Assembly: GCF_904849725.1 (NCBI RefSeq)
Contig: NC_058522.1
Coordinates: 194,012,968-194,076,967 of the forward strand
DNA from: Hordeum vulgare subsp. vulgare
Lineage: Eukaryota; Streptophyta; Magnoliopsida; Poales; Poaceae
DNA: 64,000 bases
Direction: 5' to 3'
Shown: positions 10,172 through 21,459 of the stretch, in pieces
Layout of the letters: each line of letters starts with the position of its first letter
Position numbering within the stretch: position 1 is the stretch's first letter
Position numbers and translations under genes: made by a program
Notes under the pieces: generated by a model
Seen by the model: only the letters and a program-made list of their open reading frames with translations
Told to the model about the DNA's origin: nothing
Database searches by the model: none

Positions 10172-13100
10172 CCTTTACTTTTTGTGCATGAATTGTTCCT
10201 CTATGACGTGCCGATGCATAGGAAGAGAGTTAGACTTCGTTGGTGTGTGATATATGTTACTTTGTGCTCACTACTAAATTACAAATCATTGTTAATTAAA
10301 ATAGGCTTTGATATACCTTGGTATCCGGGTGGATCAATTACTTGAGCACTTTATGCCTAGCTCAATGGCTTTAAAGAAAGCGCTGCTAGGGAGACAACCT
10401 GGAAGTTTTAGAGAGTCAATTTATTCTGTTATGTGCTTTTATATAGTTTAAAAAACAAAAAATAAAGACGGGAACCTAAAATTGTTTCAAAATGAAAAGT
10501 AAAAGCGAGAGAGATGAGCATTGTTAAAATGGGAGCATGCCTTGAAATTTGTCCATGCCCATGGAAACCTTGTGAATCTTAATTACAGAAAATTTTCATC
10601 GAAAACAGTTATCCCCTTGTATAAATCCATTGTATTATAAAAATAATGTGCCAAGATTTGCCTTTAGGATGATTAGATTGCTTGTTTGGTGTGTGCAGTG
10701 CAAAAACAGAAACTTTGGCTGTAGTGCGTGAATTTACATTTTTTACTCCAATGCCAAAAGTTTATGAATTTTTACACAATACTTCTATGCAAAAAAATTA
10801 TTTCATCCTGAAGTTTCAGAATTTTTAGAGTTACAGAAGTATGGTGAATATACAGATTACTACAGACTGTCCTGTTTTTGACAGATTCTATTTTTGATGC
10901 ATTGTTTTTCTTATTTTGATGAAACTAAAGATTGTATTGGTAGTATAAGCAATGGAAAAGTTATATTAAGTATATACAATGAAAAAACAAAATATGAATT
11001 GGTTGGCAACTGTACTTAAAGTTGTAATTTGCTTTGTTATTACTAACAGATCTCATGTGGGTTTTGTTAAGTTTTGTGTGATTGAAGTTTTCAAGTTTTG
11101 GGGAGATCATGATGGATGAAGGAATAAGAAGTGGATAGAGACTAAGCTTGGGGATGCCTTGGGAACCCCAAGGTAATATTCAAGGAATCCTAAGCAACTA
11201 ATCTTGGGATGCCTCAGAAGGCATCCCCTCTTTCGTCTAACAACCATCGGTAATTTCACTTGGAGCTATATTTTTATTCCTGACATGATATGCATAAATC
11301 TTGGAGCATCGTGTGATTTTTATTTTTATTTTAATAATGCACCATGCTGGTATGAGAAAGTCCTTGGTTGGTTTATAGAAGGCTCTTTGCACCTCACTTA
11401 TATCTTTTGAGTATGGCTTTATATAATGCTTCATGTGCTTCACTTATATCATTTGAAGTTTGGATTGCATGTTTCTCTACACATAGAAAACCACCATTTG
11501 TAAAATGCACTTTTGGTTTACTTATATTTGTTAGAGCGCGGGCATATATTTTGTAGAAAGAATTAAACTCTCATGCTTCACTTATATCTATTTAGAGAGT
11601 TAACAGGAGTTTGTCATTCACATGGTTAGTCATAAAATCCTACATAAGAGTTGTAGATTACTGAATATGATATGTTTGATTCCTTGCAATAGTTTTGCGA
11701 TATAAATATGGTGATATTAGAGTCATGCTAGTGAGTAATTGTGGATTGGTAGAAATATTTGTGTTAAAGTTTGTGATTCCCGTAGCATGCACGTATGATG
11801 AACCGTTATGTGAAGAAGTCGGAGCATCATTTATTTATTGATTGTCATCTTTTGTGTGGAGGTCGGGATTGTGCGATGGTTAACTCCTACCAACCCTTCC
11901 CCTAGGAGCATGCGTGTAGTACCTTGTTTCGATGACTAATTATTTTTTGTAATAACTATGTGGGCTCTTTATGACTAATGTTGAGTCCATGGATTATACG
12001 CACTCTCACCCTTCCACCTTTGCTAGCCTCTCTAGCACCGCCCAACTTTCGCCGGGGCATTAAACCCACGTTCCTCAAAACAACCACCATACTTAACTAT
12101 TATGGCATTTCCATAGCCATTCCGAGATATATTTCCATGCAACTTCCACTGTTCAGTTTATTATGACACACACCATCATTGTCATATTGCTTTGCATGAT
12201 CGTAAGATATCTAGCATGATGTTTTCATGGCTTGTCCATTTTTTATATCATTGTATGCTATATCATTGCACATCCCGGTACATTGTCGGATGCATTCATA
12301 TATAGTCATATTTTGTTCTAGTATCAAGTTTTAATTCTTGAGTTGTAAGTAAATAAAAGTGTGATGATCATCATTATTAGAGCATTGTCCCATGTGAGGA
12401 AAGGATGATGGAAGCTATGATTCCCTCACAAGTTGGGATGATTCTCCGGACTTTATGAAAAATAAAAGAGGCCAAAGAAGCCCAAAAAAAAGAGGCTAAA
12501 GAAGCCCACCAAAAAAGGAGAAAATAAAAAAATGAGAGAAAAGAGAGAAGGGGCAATGCTACTATTCCTTTTCCACACTTGTGCCTCAAAGTAGCACCAT
12601 GATCTTCATGATAGAGAGTCTCCTATATTGTCACTTTCATATACTAGTGGGAATTTTTCATTATAGAACTTGGCTTGTATATTCCAATGACGGGCTTCCT
12701 CAAATTTCCCTAGGTCTTCATGAGCAAGCGAGTTGGATGCACACCCACTTAGTTTATTTTTAATCTTTTATACACTTATAGCTCTAGTGCATCCGTTGCA
12801 CGACAATCCCCAATCACTCACACTGATATCTATTCATGGGCACCTCCATAGCCCGTTGATACGCCTAGTTGATGTGAGACTATCTCTTTCTTGTCTTCTC
12901 CACAACCTCCACCATATTCTATTCCACATATAGTGCTATACCCATGGCTCACGCTCATGTATTGCGTGAAAGTTGAAAAAGTTTGAGAATACTAAAGTAT
13001 GAAACAATTGTTTGGCTAAAACCGGGGTTGTGCATGATTTAATACTTTGTGTGATGAAGATGGAGCATAGCTAGACTATATGATTTTGTAGGGATAACTT

Positions 13101-13317
13101 TCTTTTAGCCATGATATTTTGAGAAGACATGATTTCTTTATTAGTATGCTTAAAGTATTATTGTCTTAATGTCAAATGATAGACTATTGCTTTGAATCAC
13201 TCGTGTCCTAATATTCATGCCATGATTAGATTATATGATAAAGATTATGCTAGGTAGCATTCCACATCAAAAATTATCTTTTTTTTATCATTTACCTGCT
13301 CAAGGACGATCAGGAAT
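10172..13317 (+). other. Non-coding interior of the 7373-14855 element
   Basis: About 3.1 kb, AT-rich, without a credible frame. It shares landmarks with the minus-strand element at 19906-28009: TATGCCTAGCTC plus GGGAGACAACC near 10350-10400 (there TATGCCTAGCTA plus GGGAGGCAACC), AAGCTTGGGGATGCC hairpins near 11143-11227, and an A-rich AAGAAGCCCA block at 12464-12550. It therefore belongs to a related family. Confidence 0.6.
11143..11227 (+). repeat. Internal PPT-like copy and hairpins
   Basis: TAAGCTTGGGGATGCC at 11143-11158 repeats the polypurine tract beside the 3' LTR (13318-13332). It forms a stem CTTGGGG/CCCCAAG (11147-11153 with 11166-11172). A second stem GGGATGCC/GGCATCCC (11206-11213 with 11220-11227) is perfect with a 6-nt loop. 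Confidence 0.7.
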
Positions 13318-13332
13318 TAAGCTTGGGGATGC
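13318..13332 (+). other. Polypurine tract
   Basis: TAAGCTTGGGGATGC directly abuts the 3' LTR, the place where plus-strand DNA synthesis is primed. Confidence 0.65.
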
Positions 13333-14855
13333 TGATACGTCTCCGTCGTATCTATAACTTTTTATTGTTTCATGCCAATATTCTACAACTTTCATATACT
13401 TTTGGCAACTTTTATACTATTTTTTGGACAAACATAGTGGTCCAGTGCCCAGTGCCAATTCCTGTTTGTTGCATGTTTTTTGTTTCGAAGAAAATCCATA
13501 TCAAATGAAGTCCAAACGGGATAAAAACTTACAGATATTTTATTTCAAACATATGTGAATTTTGGGAACTGGAATCAATAGAAGGTGGTGCCTGAGGGCC
13601 CCACAAGCCACAGGGGAGCGACCTGGGGGGTGGGGCGTGCCAGGCTGTCTTGTGGCCACCCCGTAAGGCGGTTGGTTCCCTTCTTTTGCCACAAGGAAGC
13701 TAATATCTGGATAAGACCGTGTTAAATTTTTAACCCAATCGGAGTTATGGATCTCCGGGAATATAAGAAGCAGTGAAACGCCAGAATCTGGAAGGCCGAA
13801 AATGCAGAAATACAAAGAAACAGAGAGAGAGATCCAATCTCGGAGGGGTTCTCGCCCCTCCGCCGCCATGGAGGCCAAGGACCAGAGGGGAAACCCTCCT
13901 GACATCTAGGGGGAGGCCAAGGAAGAAGAAGAAGGAGGGTGGCTTTCTCCCCCTCTCTCCCGGTGCCGCCGGGGCCATCATCGTGACGGTGATCTATACC
14001 AACAACTTTGTCGCCGTCATGACCAACTCTCTCCCCTCTATGCAGCGGTTCAACACCTCTTATCACCGATGTAATATCTATATAAACATGGTGCTCAACG
14101 CAATATATTGTTTCCCAATGATGTATGGCTATCCTATGATGTTTGGGTAGATCCGTTTTGTCCTATGGGTTGATTGATGATCATGATTGGTTTGAGTTCC
14201 ATGTTTTATTATTGGTGCTGTCCTATGGTGTTGTCTGTGTCGCACAAGCATGAGGGATCCCCGCAATAGGGTGTTGCAATGTGTTCATGATTTTCCTATG
14301 GTGGGTTGCTTGAGTGACAGAATCATAATCCCCAGTAGGTGGGTTGTTGCATATGGGAGTAAAAGAGGACTTGATACCTTATAATGCTATGGTTGGGTTT
14401 TACCTAAATGATCTTTAGTAGTTGCGGATGCTTGCTAGAGTTCCAATCATAAGTGCACATGATCCAAGTAGAGAAAGTATGTTAACTTATGCCTCTCCCT
14501 CATATAAAATTGCAATAAAGATTACGGTCTAGTTATCAATTGCCTAGGGAAAATAACCTTCTTGTGACAAAAAGATCTCTACTGAAACCAACTTAGTTGT
14601 TTCTTTATCTTAGCTGCCCCTAGTTTTTATTTATGTGTTCTTCATTTTCTTGCAAACCTATCCTATTACACCTACAAAGTACTTCTAGTTTCATACTAGT
14701 TTGAGGTAAAGTGAACGTTAAGCGTGCATAGAGTTGTATTGGATGGTCGATAGAACTTTAGGGAATATTTGTTCTACCTTTAGCTCCTCATTGGGTTTGA
14801 CACTTTTACTTATCGAGAAAGGCTACAATTGATCCCCTATACTTGTGGGTTATCA
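13333..14855 (+). repeat. 3' LTR of the 7373-14855 element
   Basis: Starts TGATACGTCTCCGTCGTATC and ends ATACTTGTGGGTTATCA, followed by target duplication TTCAT. Confidence 0.9.
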
Positions 14856-14860
14856 TTCAT

Positions 14861-15858
14861 GTGCCGAGTAGTGGCATGTACGTCCACACATGCCCCCAGA
14901 CCTCTTCTTCCTTTGATTTGATTACATCTTCGAGATGTTTCAAATGAGGACACTTGATTTTACATTTGTCGTCCTGTATGCGCTGCACATGAACTATATC
15001 ATCACGAGAGAGCAAATCACTAGTCTTGCGGCTGCGGACCCATACTACATGCATGAAGACTTATTGTCAATCAACGAAGCCAACCGTCAATATGCGAGGG
15101 AGTACATCGGAGAATTCTTGCTCATCAATAAGGATAAAGAAACTATAACACATACATCCTACCTTATCATCCCGGGTAGGTCATCGCGGGTAGCCACTAT
15201 AACACATACATCCTTTCGTGCATTTCAATAATTACTTTGCACGCATGGAGGCTAACTTAATCTTGTATTTTGCGTGGCGGGGGTGCCGTGCCGTTCTCAT
15301 CGTTCTTTACCCGTGTTTCTCCCACGCTCTATATTAGGACCCGTCAAAGAACATAGAGAAGAAAGATTACACACACATAAATTATGTTCTGGACAAAACT
15401 ATCCTGGGATTCAGCATGCGGTGTGGCTACATCCAAGTCAAAAAATAACAAATAAGGCCGGGTTGTGTTTCAACCATAAGACCGACTTATGTTGCATACA
15501 ACGACCAACAAGAAGTGATAATGATGGATTCTACGTCATCCACCTAATGATGTGCAGAAGAGATGTGCAATCACTTTGCATGAAATCTGCATCCGATACC
15601 CATATCCAGAATTGGGTCGAAGCCTTTGGAGCCATGCCGGATAATCGACTTCGAAATGATTTCTATCGAATCCAACAGGAAATTGCGTCCATCATCATGA
15701 AAGACGTCCTCGAAGAGAATTGGATATTCTACGACAGCTTAATATCGCGAGCTGGCGTCCGTACCCGTATAGCCCTACAACATCACGACATGACACCTTT
15801 CACTAATCTTGGGTGCGTCCTCCTGGATATGGACAGATGGGAAGAGTGCACTTATTGA
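14861..15858 (+). pseudogene. CACTA ORF2, C-terminal part (C48 protease-like)
   Basis: CACTA coding resumes with FEMFQMRTLDFTF and ADPYYMHEDLLSINEANRQY (about 14935-15110). After frame changes it runs in one frame at 15274-15858: FNHKTDLCC, DNDGFYVIHLMM, then RNDFYRIQQEIASIIMKDV and a stop TGA at 15856-15858. The order (an aromatic/Asp-rich block, then a GFYVIHLM block near the end) resembles Ulp1/SENP-like C48 cysteine peptidases seen in plant CACTA and Mutator proteins. The catalytic Cys expected just before GFYV is not visible (Asp there), so protease activity is doubtful even before decay. A SIRE-type retrotransposon follows 36 bp after the stop. Confidence 0.55.
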
Positions 15859-15894
15859 AGACAATGTGTTTGTTTAGTTAGTTGTTACTTCTTT

Positions 15895-17283
15895 TGAAAG
15901 TGCGTTATGTCGACTAGAGGGGGGGGGGTGAATAAGGGATTTTTAGAATTTCATCACTGAGGAAATTCCTTTTGAGGAAATTCCTCAGTAATTACTAACT
16001 TGCAGCGGAAACAAAAAAAGGATCAGGGGTGCAAAGTGTACTACAACAGTTTTCTTGATGAGGATTATGAAAAACAGTTTACACAGTATGCAGGCACAGA
16101 GTACGCAGGTGAGGATTAACTAGTGTGAAGAATTTTAGGTTGAGGAAATTAAAACAAAGTCTTCAGCAAATTTTTCAAACAGAGACAACGATAATCTTCA
16201 ACATACAATATTGAGGAATTGAAAGAGTTGAAGAAATAGAACCCGTATCACACTGAAGACACTTGTTGATGACCCAGTTCGGAGCGGCTTGGTATTGAAA
16301 CCAAAAGACACACAATCCCGGGACACACAGTCACTACCGTATTCTCCTTGAGCTAAGGACACACAGTCCTCGCCCAACACTCGTGGCAAGTCTTCAGGGC
16401 AGACTTTCAAACCCTCATAAACTCGGTCACCCGGCGATCCACACTTGACTGCTGGATTGCTCTAGACCATGATGCCTAACCGTTTGGAGGATGCACAATC
16501 CTCAAAGGTAAAGGGCTTCAGTTCCAGACAGGAACAAATTCTTCAGTGATGCTCAATCACTTGGTTTTTTTGTTTGTGGTTTGGTGTTTGGGGTATTTCC
16601 TCACTCATGATTTACTCTCGAAGACTCTGAGGAATTTGGGTTGCTCTAAATGACAAGTGTTAGTTTCTTGCGGAGCAACCAACCAGCTAATGGTTGTGGG
16701 GGCGGCTGTTTATAGCCTGGGAGCATCCCGACATGATTTGACATAAATGCCCTTAAATATTATGACCGTTGGTGTGGATAAGATCAGTGATGTGGCGCGA
16801 ATTGCGGCAACGATCGGGACCGTCAACTGTGAGAGTCCTCATGTCTCTCATATTTCTCACTTAAGGCTTTTGTAGGATTAGGCTTGGGTTGAGCATCATG
16901 AGGAAATTCATTCTGAAGTGTTACCTCGACCCCCTTTATAGTACGGTGTTCCTATGACTCAAGAGTGAAGAAAATGAAACAGAAAGAATAAGTCTTCACG
17001 CTTCAAAGTCTTCAGATCGTTTTTCTTCAGGACACACCAAATTCCTCATCTTCAATATCTTCATGAGGTATATCAATTTCATCGCATTTTCTTCGCAATC
17101 AAAGTCTTTAGTAGAATACCAATTTCTTCAGTCGAAGATATACATTTTTAGGGTCGATATTCATCGTATAAATCAAACTCCTCAGCGACTTATGGATCCT
17201 GTGTACACTCATGAACACATTAGATACTTAACCTATAAGTCTTCAAACCACTAAAATCACTAGGGGCACTAGATGCACTTACA
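15895..17283 (-). repeat. 3' LTR of the SIRE-type element (full length, 1389 bp)
   Basis: On the + strand it runs from TGAAAGTGCGTTATGTCGAC to TAGATGCACTTACA. It contains several palindromic GAGGAAATTCCTC motifs. It is about 413 bp longer than its partner at 36688-37663. Confidence 0.85.
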
Positions 17284-18050
17284 ATCTCCCCCTTTTTGAT
17301 GGTTGATGACAATTAGGTTAAGTTTTCAACAGGGATAAAAATATGAAGTGTAAATACTCAGTTTGAGGAATTTGAAATCAAGATACCGAGAGACTCCCCG
17401 TGAAGATATGCATATTTTGAGGATTTTGCTTTTCACAGCAAATGCATATTGATGATTGATATCATGGAGATCTCCCCCTGTATCTTGGAAATCATGCATA
17501 CATATGACATACAATATGAGGAATTTGAGAATGCATGATGAGAAATGGCATCTCACAAATTTCAGCATGCGTGCATTAATATTTTGAGGAATAAGCATGC
17601 GAAGAAGAACATTCAAAAGCGTCAGAGTACCATCGGGCTTAAGTTACAACTCATTACATAAAACACTTGACAAGAAGCAAGAGTTTGTAACTTAATAAAG
17701 TTCATAAGACCCAAAATATATCCGGTGTGAAGACTAACTCTTAGATTTCTTCCCCTTTGTCATCAAGTGACGAAAAGGGACAAAACTAAGGACTAACGCC
17801 CCATGAAGACTCTCAGTTCTTGGTTGATGAGGAGGCGTGAGGATTCTTGGCGACAGGCTTCTTCCTTGGTCAAGTAGCAGTGTCTTCTGGTTCTTCCTCA
17901 GACTCTGCAGTGCGGAATGAAAAAACTTTCCTCAAGGTCTGGAACTGGAATTGGCTTGAATTTCTTCTTGGGAGGCCACGACCAGTCGAAGTCCTGAGTA
18001 AACTCCAATTCATCAAGTTCTTCTTGAGTCTTCAGATGAGCCAGGGTGGC
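17284..18050 (-). other. PPT and decayed end of the envelope-like ORF region
   Basis: Minus-strand polypurine tract AAAAAGGGGGAGAT (17284-17297 region) abuts the 3' LTR. Upstream of it lies non-coding sequence with repeated TGAGGAATTTG motifs. From about 17816 to 18050 the minus strand still reads like the lost end of the envelope-like ORF (LAHLKTQEELDELEF, FDWSWPPKKKFKPIPV) behind a TAG at 18051-18053. Confidence 0.55.
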
Positions 18051-19905
18051 CTAGGTACGATCAAACACTTCATGAAGATAGTAGTGATTTTTCTTCACTG
18101 CATTCTGGGTCTCGTTGAGGGTTTTCACAATGGCACTGAATTGACGTTTTACCCATTTGTGATTCCGATTGACCTTCTCATGAAGACCGAGGAGTAGCTC
18201 TTTGTTAGTCAATATCCTTGGGGTAACAGGGCTAGGCGGATCCTGAGTAGCAGTGTTGGTATATGAAGAATATGCTTCTGGTTCGTGAAACTGGCCATCA
18301 AGAGGCCCACATCCTTCATTGATGACAGATTTTCCTTTTCCTTCAACAGACTCAAAAGTCTTCTTGACGACTCTGATCGGAGGCAGATATCCAATGTGAT
18401 TGTTGAAATCAGCATGATAGTTGATGCGAGACCGTTGTCTGATGAATCTCATTATCCATGGAGCATATATCTTCATGTCGAAGGGCGACATAGCACTATC
18501 AGCCAGAGTCCTCAGGAAGAAGTCGTGATGGTTTATTGGTATGCCATGGATGATGTTGAAGAGGATATTCTTCCAGATGCCTACGACATCTTCTTCATCA
18601 CCATGGCCTTTGATTGGTGCGATGACGCTGCACAAGATCCTGTAGACAGTTCGTGGTTCATACTTCAAGTCTTGAACCAGAAAAGTAGTTCTTGGAGGTT
18701 GATCCTTGGCCAAAGGCTTCATGAGGACTTCCATCAATTTGTTCGGCAGCTCCCGTTCATCATACAACAGCACAGCTTGTTCTAAGGGTATTGAAACTGG
18801 AAGCACTCGAAGCATTTCAGTGGCAGGAGCTTTGTAATGAGTGTGTTGAGTCATCCAGTCCAGCACCCAAGTGTTGATATCCTTCGGGTCTCCAGAGATG
18901 TGCAAAGTAGCATAGAATTGAAGAATGATATCACTGTTCGAGTCACCTATATCAGTGCAGAGAGGCAGCAGTCCAGCTTCATGAAGAACATTGAGGACTG
19001 GGGTGAAGCAAGGAATTTCTTCCATATCAACATGAGGAATATGCTTGTGCTGAAATATTTTGTTCCTCCCACGGAGCACAAAGGCATAGTAGTTGAGCTG
19101 AGTCATTGTCCAAAACTTCCCGTGCCGGATGCGAAGCTTGCCATATGGATTGTCGCTGATGAAATACATCTGTTCTTCATAGAACACTTCCTTCTGAAAC
19201 TTTGGCCTCTTCGAGGAGGGCTGGTTTTGCTTTGGTTGAAGATTATGCTGCTGTTCTTGAGGAGATAGTATCATTGCTGTTTCAGTGTTGACCACAACAA
19301 TAGCAGTTTTAGTATTGGGTGCAGGAGAATTTTCTTCAGCCTGTTCCTCAGGTTGAGGATTTTCTTCAGGTTGAGGGTTTCCCTCAGGTTGAGGATTTTC
19401 CTCTGGTTGAGGATTTTCCTCACCTTGAGGAATTTGCTTGGAGTAGGAGTCAAAATCTTCAGCTGTTGCAGCTGATCCTTGAGCAGGTTCATCAGATGTC
19501 TTGCGAGGAATGAAGGACTGAGGAATATCATCAATTTGAATTTCCTCATCCATGGTTTCTTCAAATTCAGCATCTTTCATTTCCTCATCTTCTTCCAGAA
19601 TGACATAGTCACTTCCGAAGGGAATAAGTGTATATGATGGAGCTACCTTCAAAGGCACAACATCCACTTGAGCAGTTTCATCAAGTGTCTTGAGGTGCTT
19701 GGCCTGTGATGATTCTAAGGTCATGGAAGCTTTTCTTTTCTTCGCTTCTTTCTCAGCAGCCTTGGTTTTCTTCATGTATGATGCAGACGGAACCATCTTA
19801 TTCACCTTTGAGGATTGACGTGAAGGAATTTTCTCTTCAGGAGCTGGTGCATTATCTGTCGTGGCAGTTTCCTCAGCTGAAGCATTTTCTTTAGCTTGAG
19901 CAGAG
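18051..19905 (-). pseudogene. Envelope-like ORF of the SIRE-type element, 3' half
   Basis: Minus-strand frame open for about 600 codons from the insertion junction at 19905 to a TAG at 18051-18053. It begins inside the protein, with basic, Lys-rich sequence (KKTKAAEKEAKKRKAS), an acidic part, a short repeat of NPQPEE (about 19345-19430) and then a folded-looking region (FYEEQMYFISDNPYG, FWTMTQLNYYAFVLRGRN, LLYDERELPNKLMEVLMKP, SPFDMKIYAPWIMRFI). This matches the envelope-like/putative plant transposon protein family of SIRE elements as I remember it. I see no convincing signal peptide or membrane anchor. Its 5' half is at 28010-29456, separated by an 8.1-kb element. Function in plants is unproven. 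Confidence 0.65.
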
Positions 19906-21459
19906 TGCTACGTCAACAAAAGTCGTTCCCCGGCAGTGGTGCCAGATATCCTTCTGTCGTCTCTTGAGCTTGCGTTGGTTTTTCCCTTGAAAAGGAAAGG
20001 GTGATGCAGCACAGGAGCAGTAAGTATTTCCCTCAGTTTGAGAACCAAGGTATCGATCCAGAAGGAGGGTCTCGTCAAGTCCAGAGTACCTGCGCAAACA
20101 CAAACAAGCTTGCACCCAACGCTTCTAAGGGGTTGTAAATCCCTTCAAGATTGTTTGCAAAGTGAGATCTGAAGGCGGAAAGTGCAACGAAGTAAAAAGT
20201 GTAAGGCTGAAAATATGGTGTGGAGTAGACCCGGGGGCCATAGTATTCACTAGAGGCTTCTCTCAAAATAGCAAGTATCACGGTGGGTAAACAAATTATC
20301 GTCGAGCCATTGATAGAACCACGCAAAGTCATGACGATATCTAAGGCAATGATAATAAATATAGGCATCACGTCCAAGACAAGTAGACCGATACTTTCTG
20401 CATCTACTACTATTACTCCACACATCGACCGCTATCCAACATGCATCTATTGTATTGAGTTCATGACGAACAGAGTAACGCCTTAAGCAAGATGACATGA
20501 TATAGAGGGATAATCTCAAACCAATGATTAAAACCCCATATTTTTACCCTTGATGGCAACAACACGATGCGTGCCTCGCTACCCCTTCTGTCAAGGTCAC
20601 TGCATGGTATGAACCCAAAACCAAGCACTTCTCCCATTCCAAGAATCATAGATCTAGTTGGCCAGACAAAACCCACAACTCAAAGAGAATTACAAGGATA
20701 TGAAATCATGCATAAGAGAGATCAGAAGAAACTCAAATAAGATTCATAGATAATCTGATCATAAATCCACAATTCATCGGATCTCGACAAACACACCACA
20801 ATAGACGATTACATCGGATAGATCTCCATGAAGATCATGGAGAACTTTGTATTGAAGATCCAAGAGAGAGAAGAAGCCATCTAGTTACTAGCTATGGACC
20901 TGTAGGTCTATGGTGAACTACTCACGCATCATCGGAGAGGTCATGGTGTTGATGAAGAAGCCCTCCGTATCCGAATACCCCCTCCAACAGGGCACCAGAA
21001 CGTGCCCCAGATGGGATCTTGCGAAGACAGAAGCTTGCGGCGGTGGAAAAGTACTTTCGATGATCTCCTGATTTTTTTGGGATTTTTAGGGAATATATAG
21101 GCGCAACCCCCTAGGGCAGAGGGCGTCCATGGGGCCCACGAGCCTGTGGGCCGCGACCTCCCCCCTGGCCGGGAGGTGAGGGCTGGAGGGGCCCCTGGGC
21201 CCCCCTGCCTTGGCTGTCAAGTCTCCTGATCTTCTTCCGTTACGGAAAAATTCTTTTCCGGGATTTTATTCCGTTTGGACTCCGTTTCAAAATCTCCTGT
21301 GAAAGGGGTCAAAAACATGGAAAAAACAGGAACTGGCACTTGGCACTGAGTTAATAAGTTAGTGCCAAAAAATATATAAAAGGTATGCAAAACATCCAAA
21401 GTTTGACAAGATAATAACATGAAACCATGAAAAATTACAGATACGTTGGAGACGTATCA
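19906..21459 (-). repeat. 3' LTR of the 19906-28009 element
   Basis: On the + strand TGCTACGTCAACAAAAGTCG ... GTTGGAGACGTATCA. It shares long, nearly identical stretches with 26453-28009, for example around 20040-20450 and 26590-27000. Confidence 0.9.

Larger units (their letters stand above)
7373..14855 (+). mobile_element. Non-autonomous Athila-like LTR retrotransposon
   Basis: Complete element: LTRs 7373-8900 and 13333-14855, each starting TGATACGTC and ending ATACTTGTGGGTTATCA, with identical 5-bp target duplications TTCAT at 7368-7372 and 14856-14860. A degenerate tRNA-Asp primer site follows the 5' LTR, and a purine-rich tract precedes the 3' LTR. The interior has no gag, protease, RT or integrase; it carries a decayed orphan ORF and about 3 kb of non-coding sequence. 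The LTR sequence resembles the abundant Sabrina/WHAM-type families, but I cannot choose between them. It must have depended on enzymes from a relative. Confidence 0.85.

Noticed and set aside
18285..18785. A 166-codon + strand frame
   Set aside because: It is the antisense shadow of the envelope-like ORF, which has the recognisable protein sequence on the minus strand.
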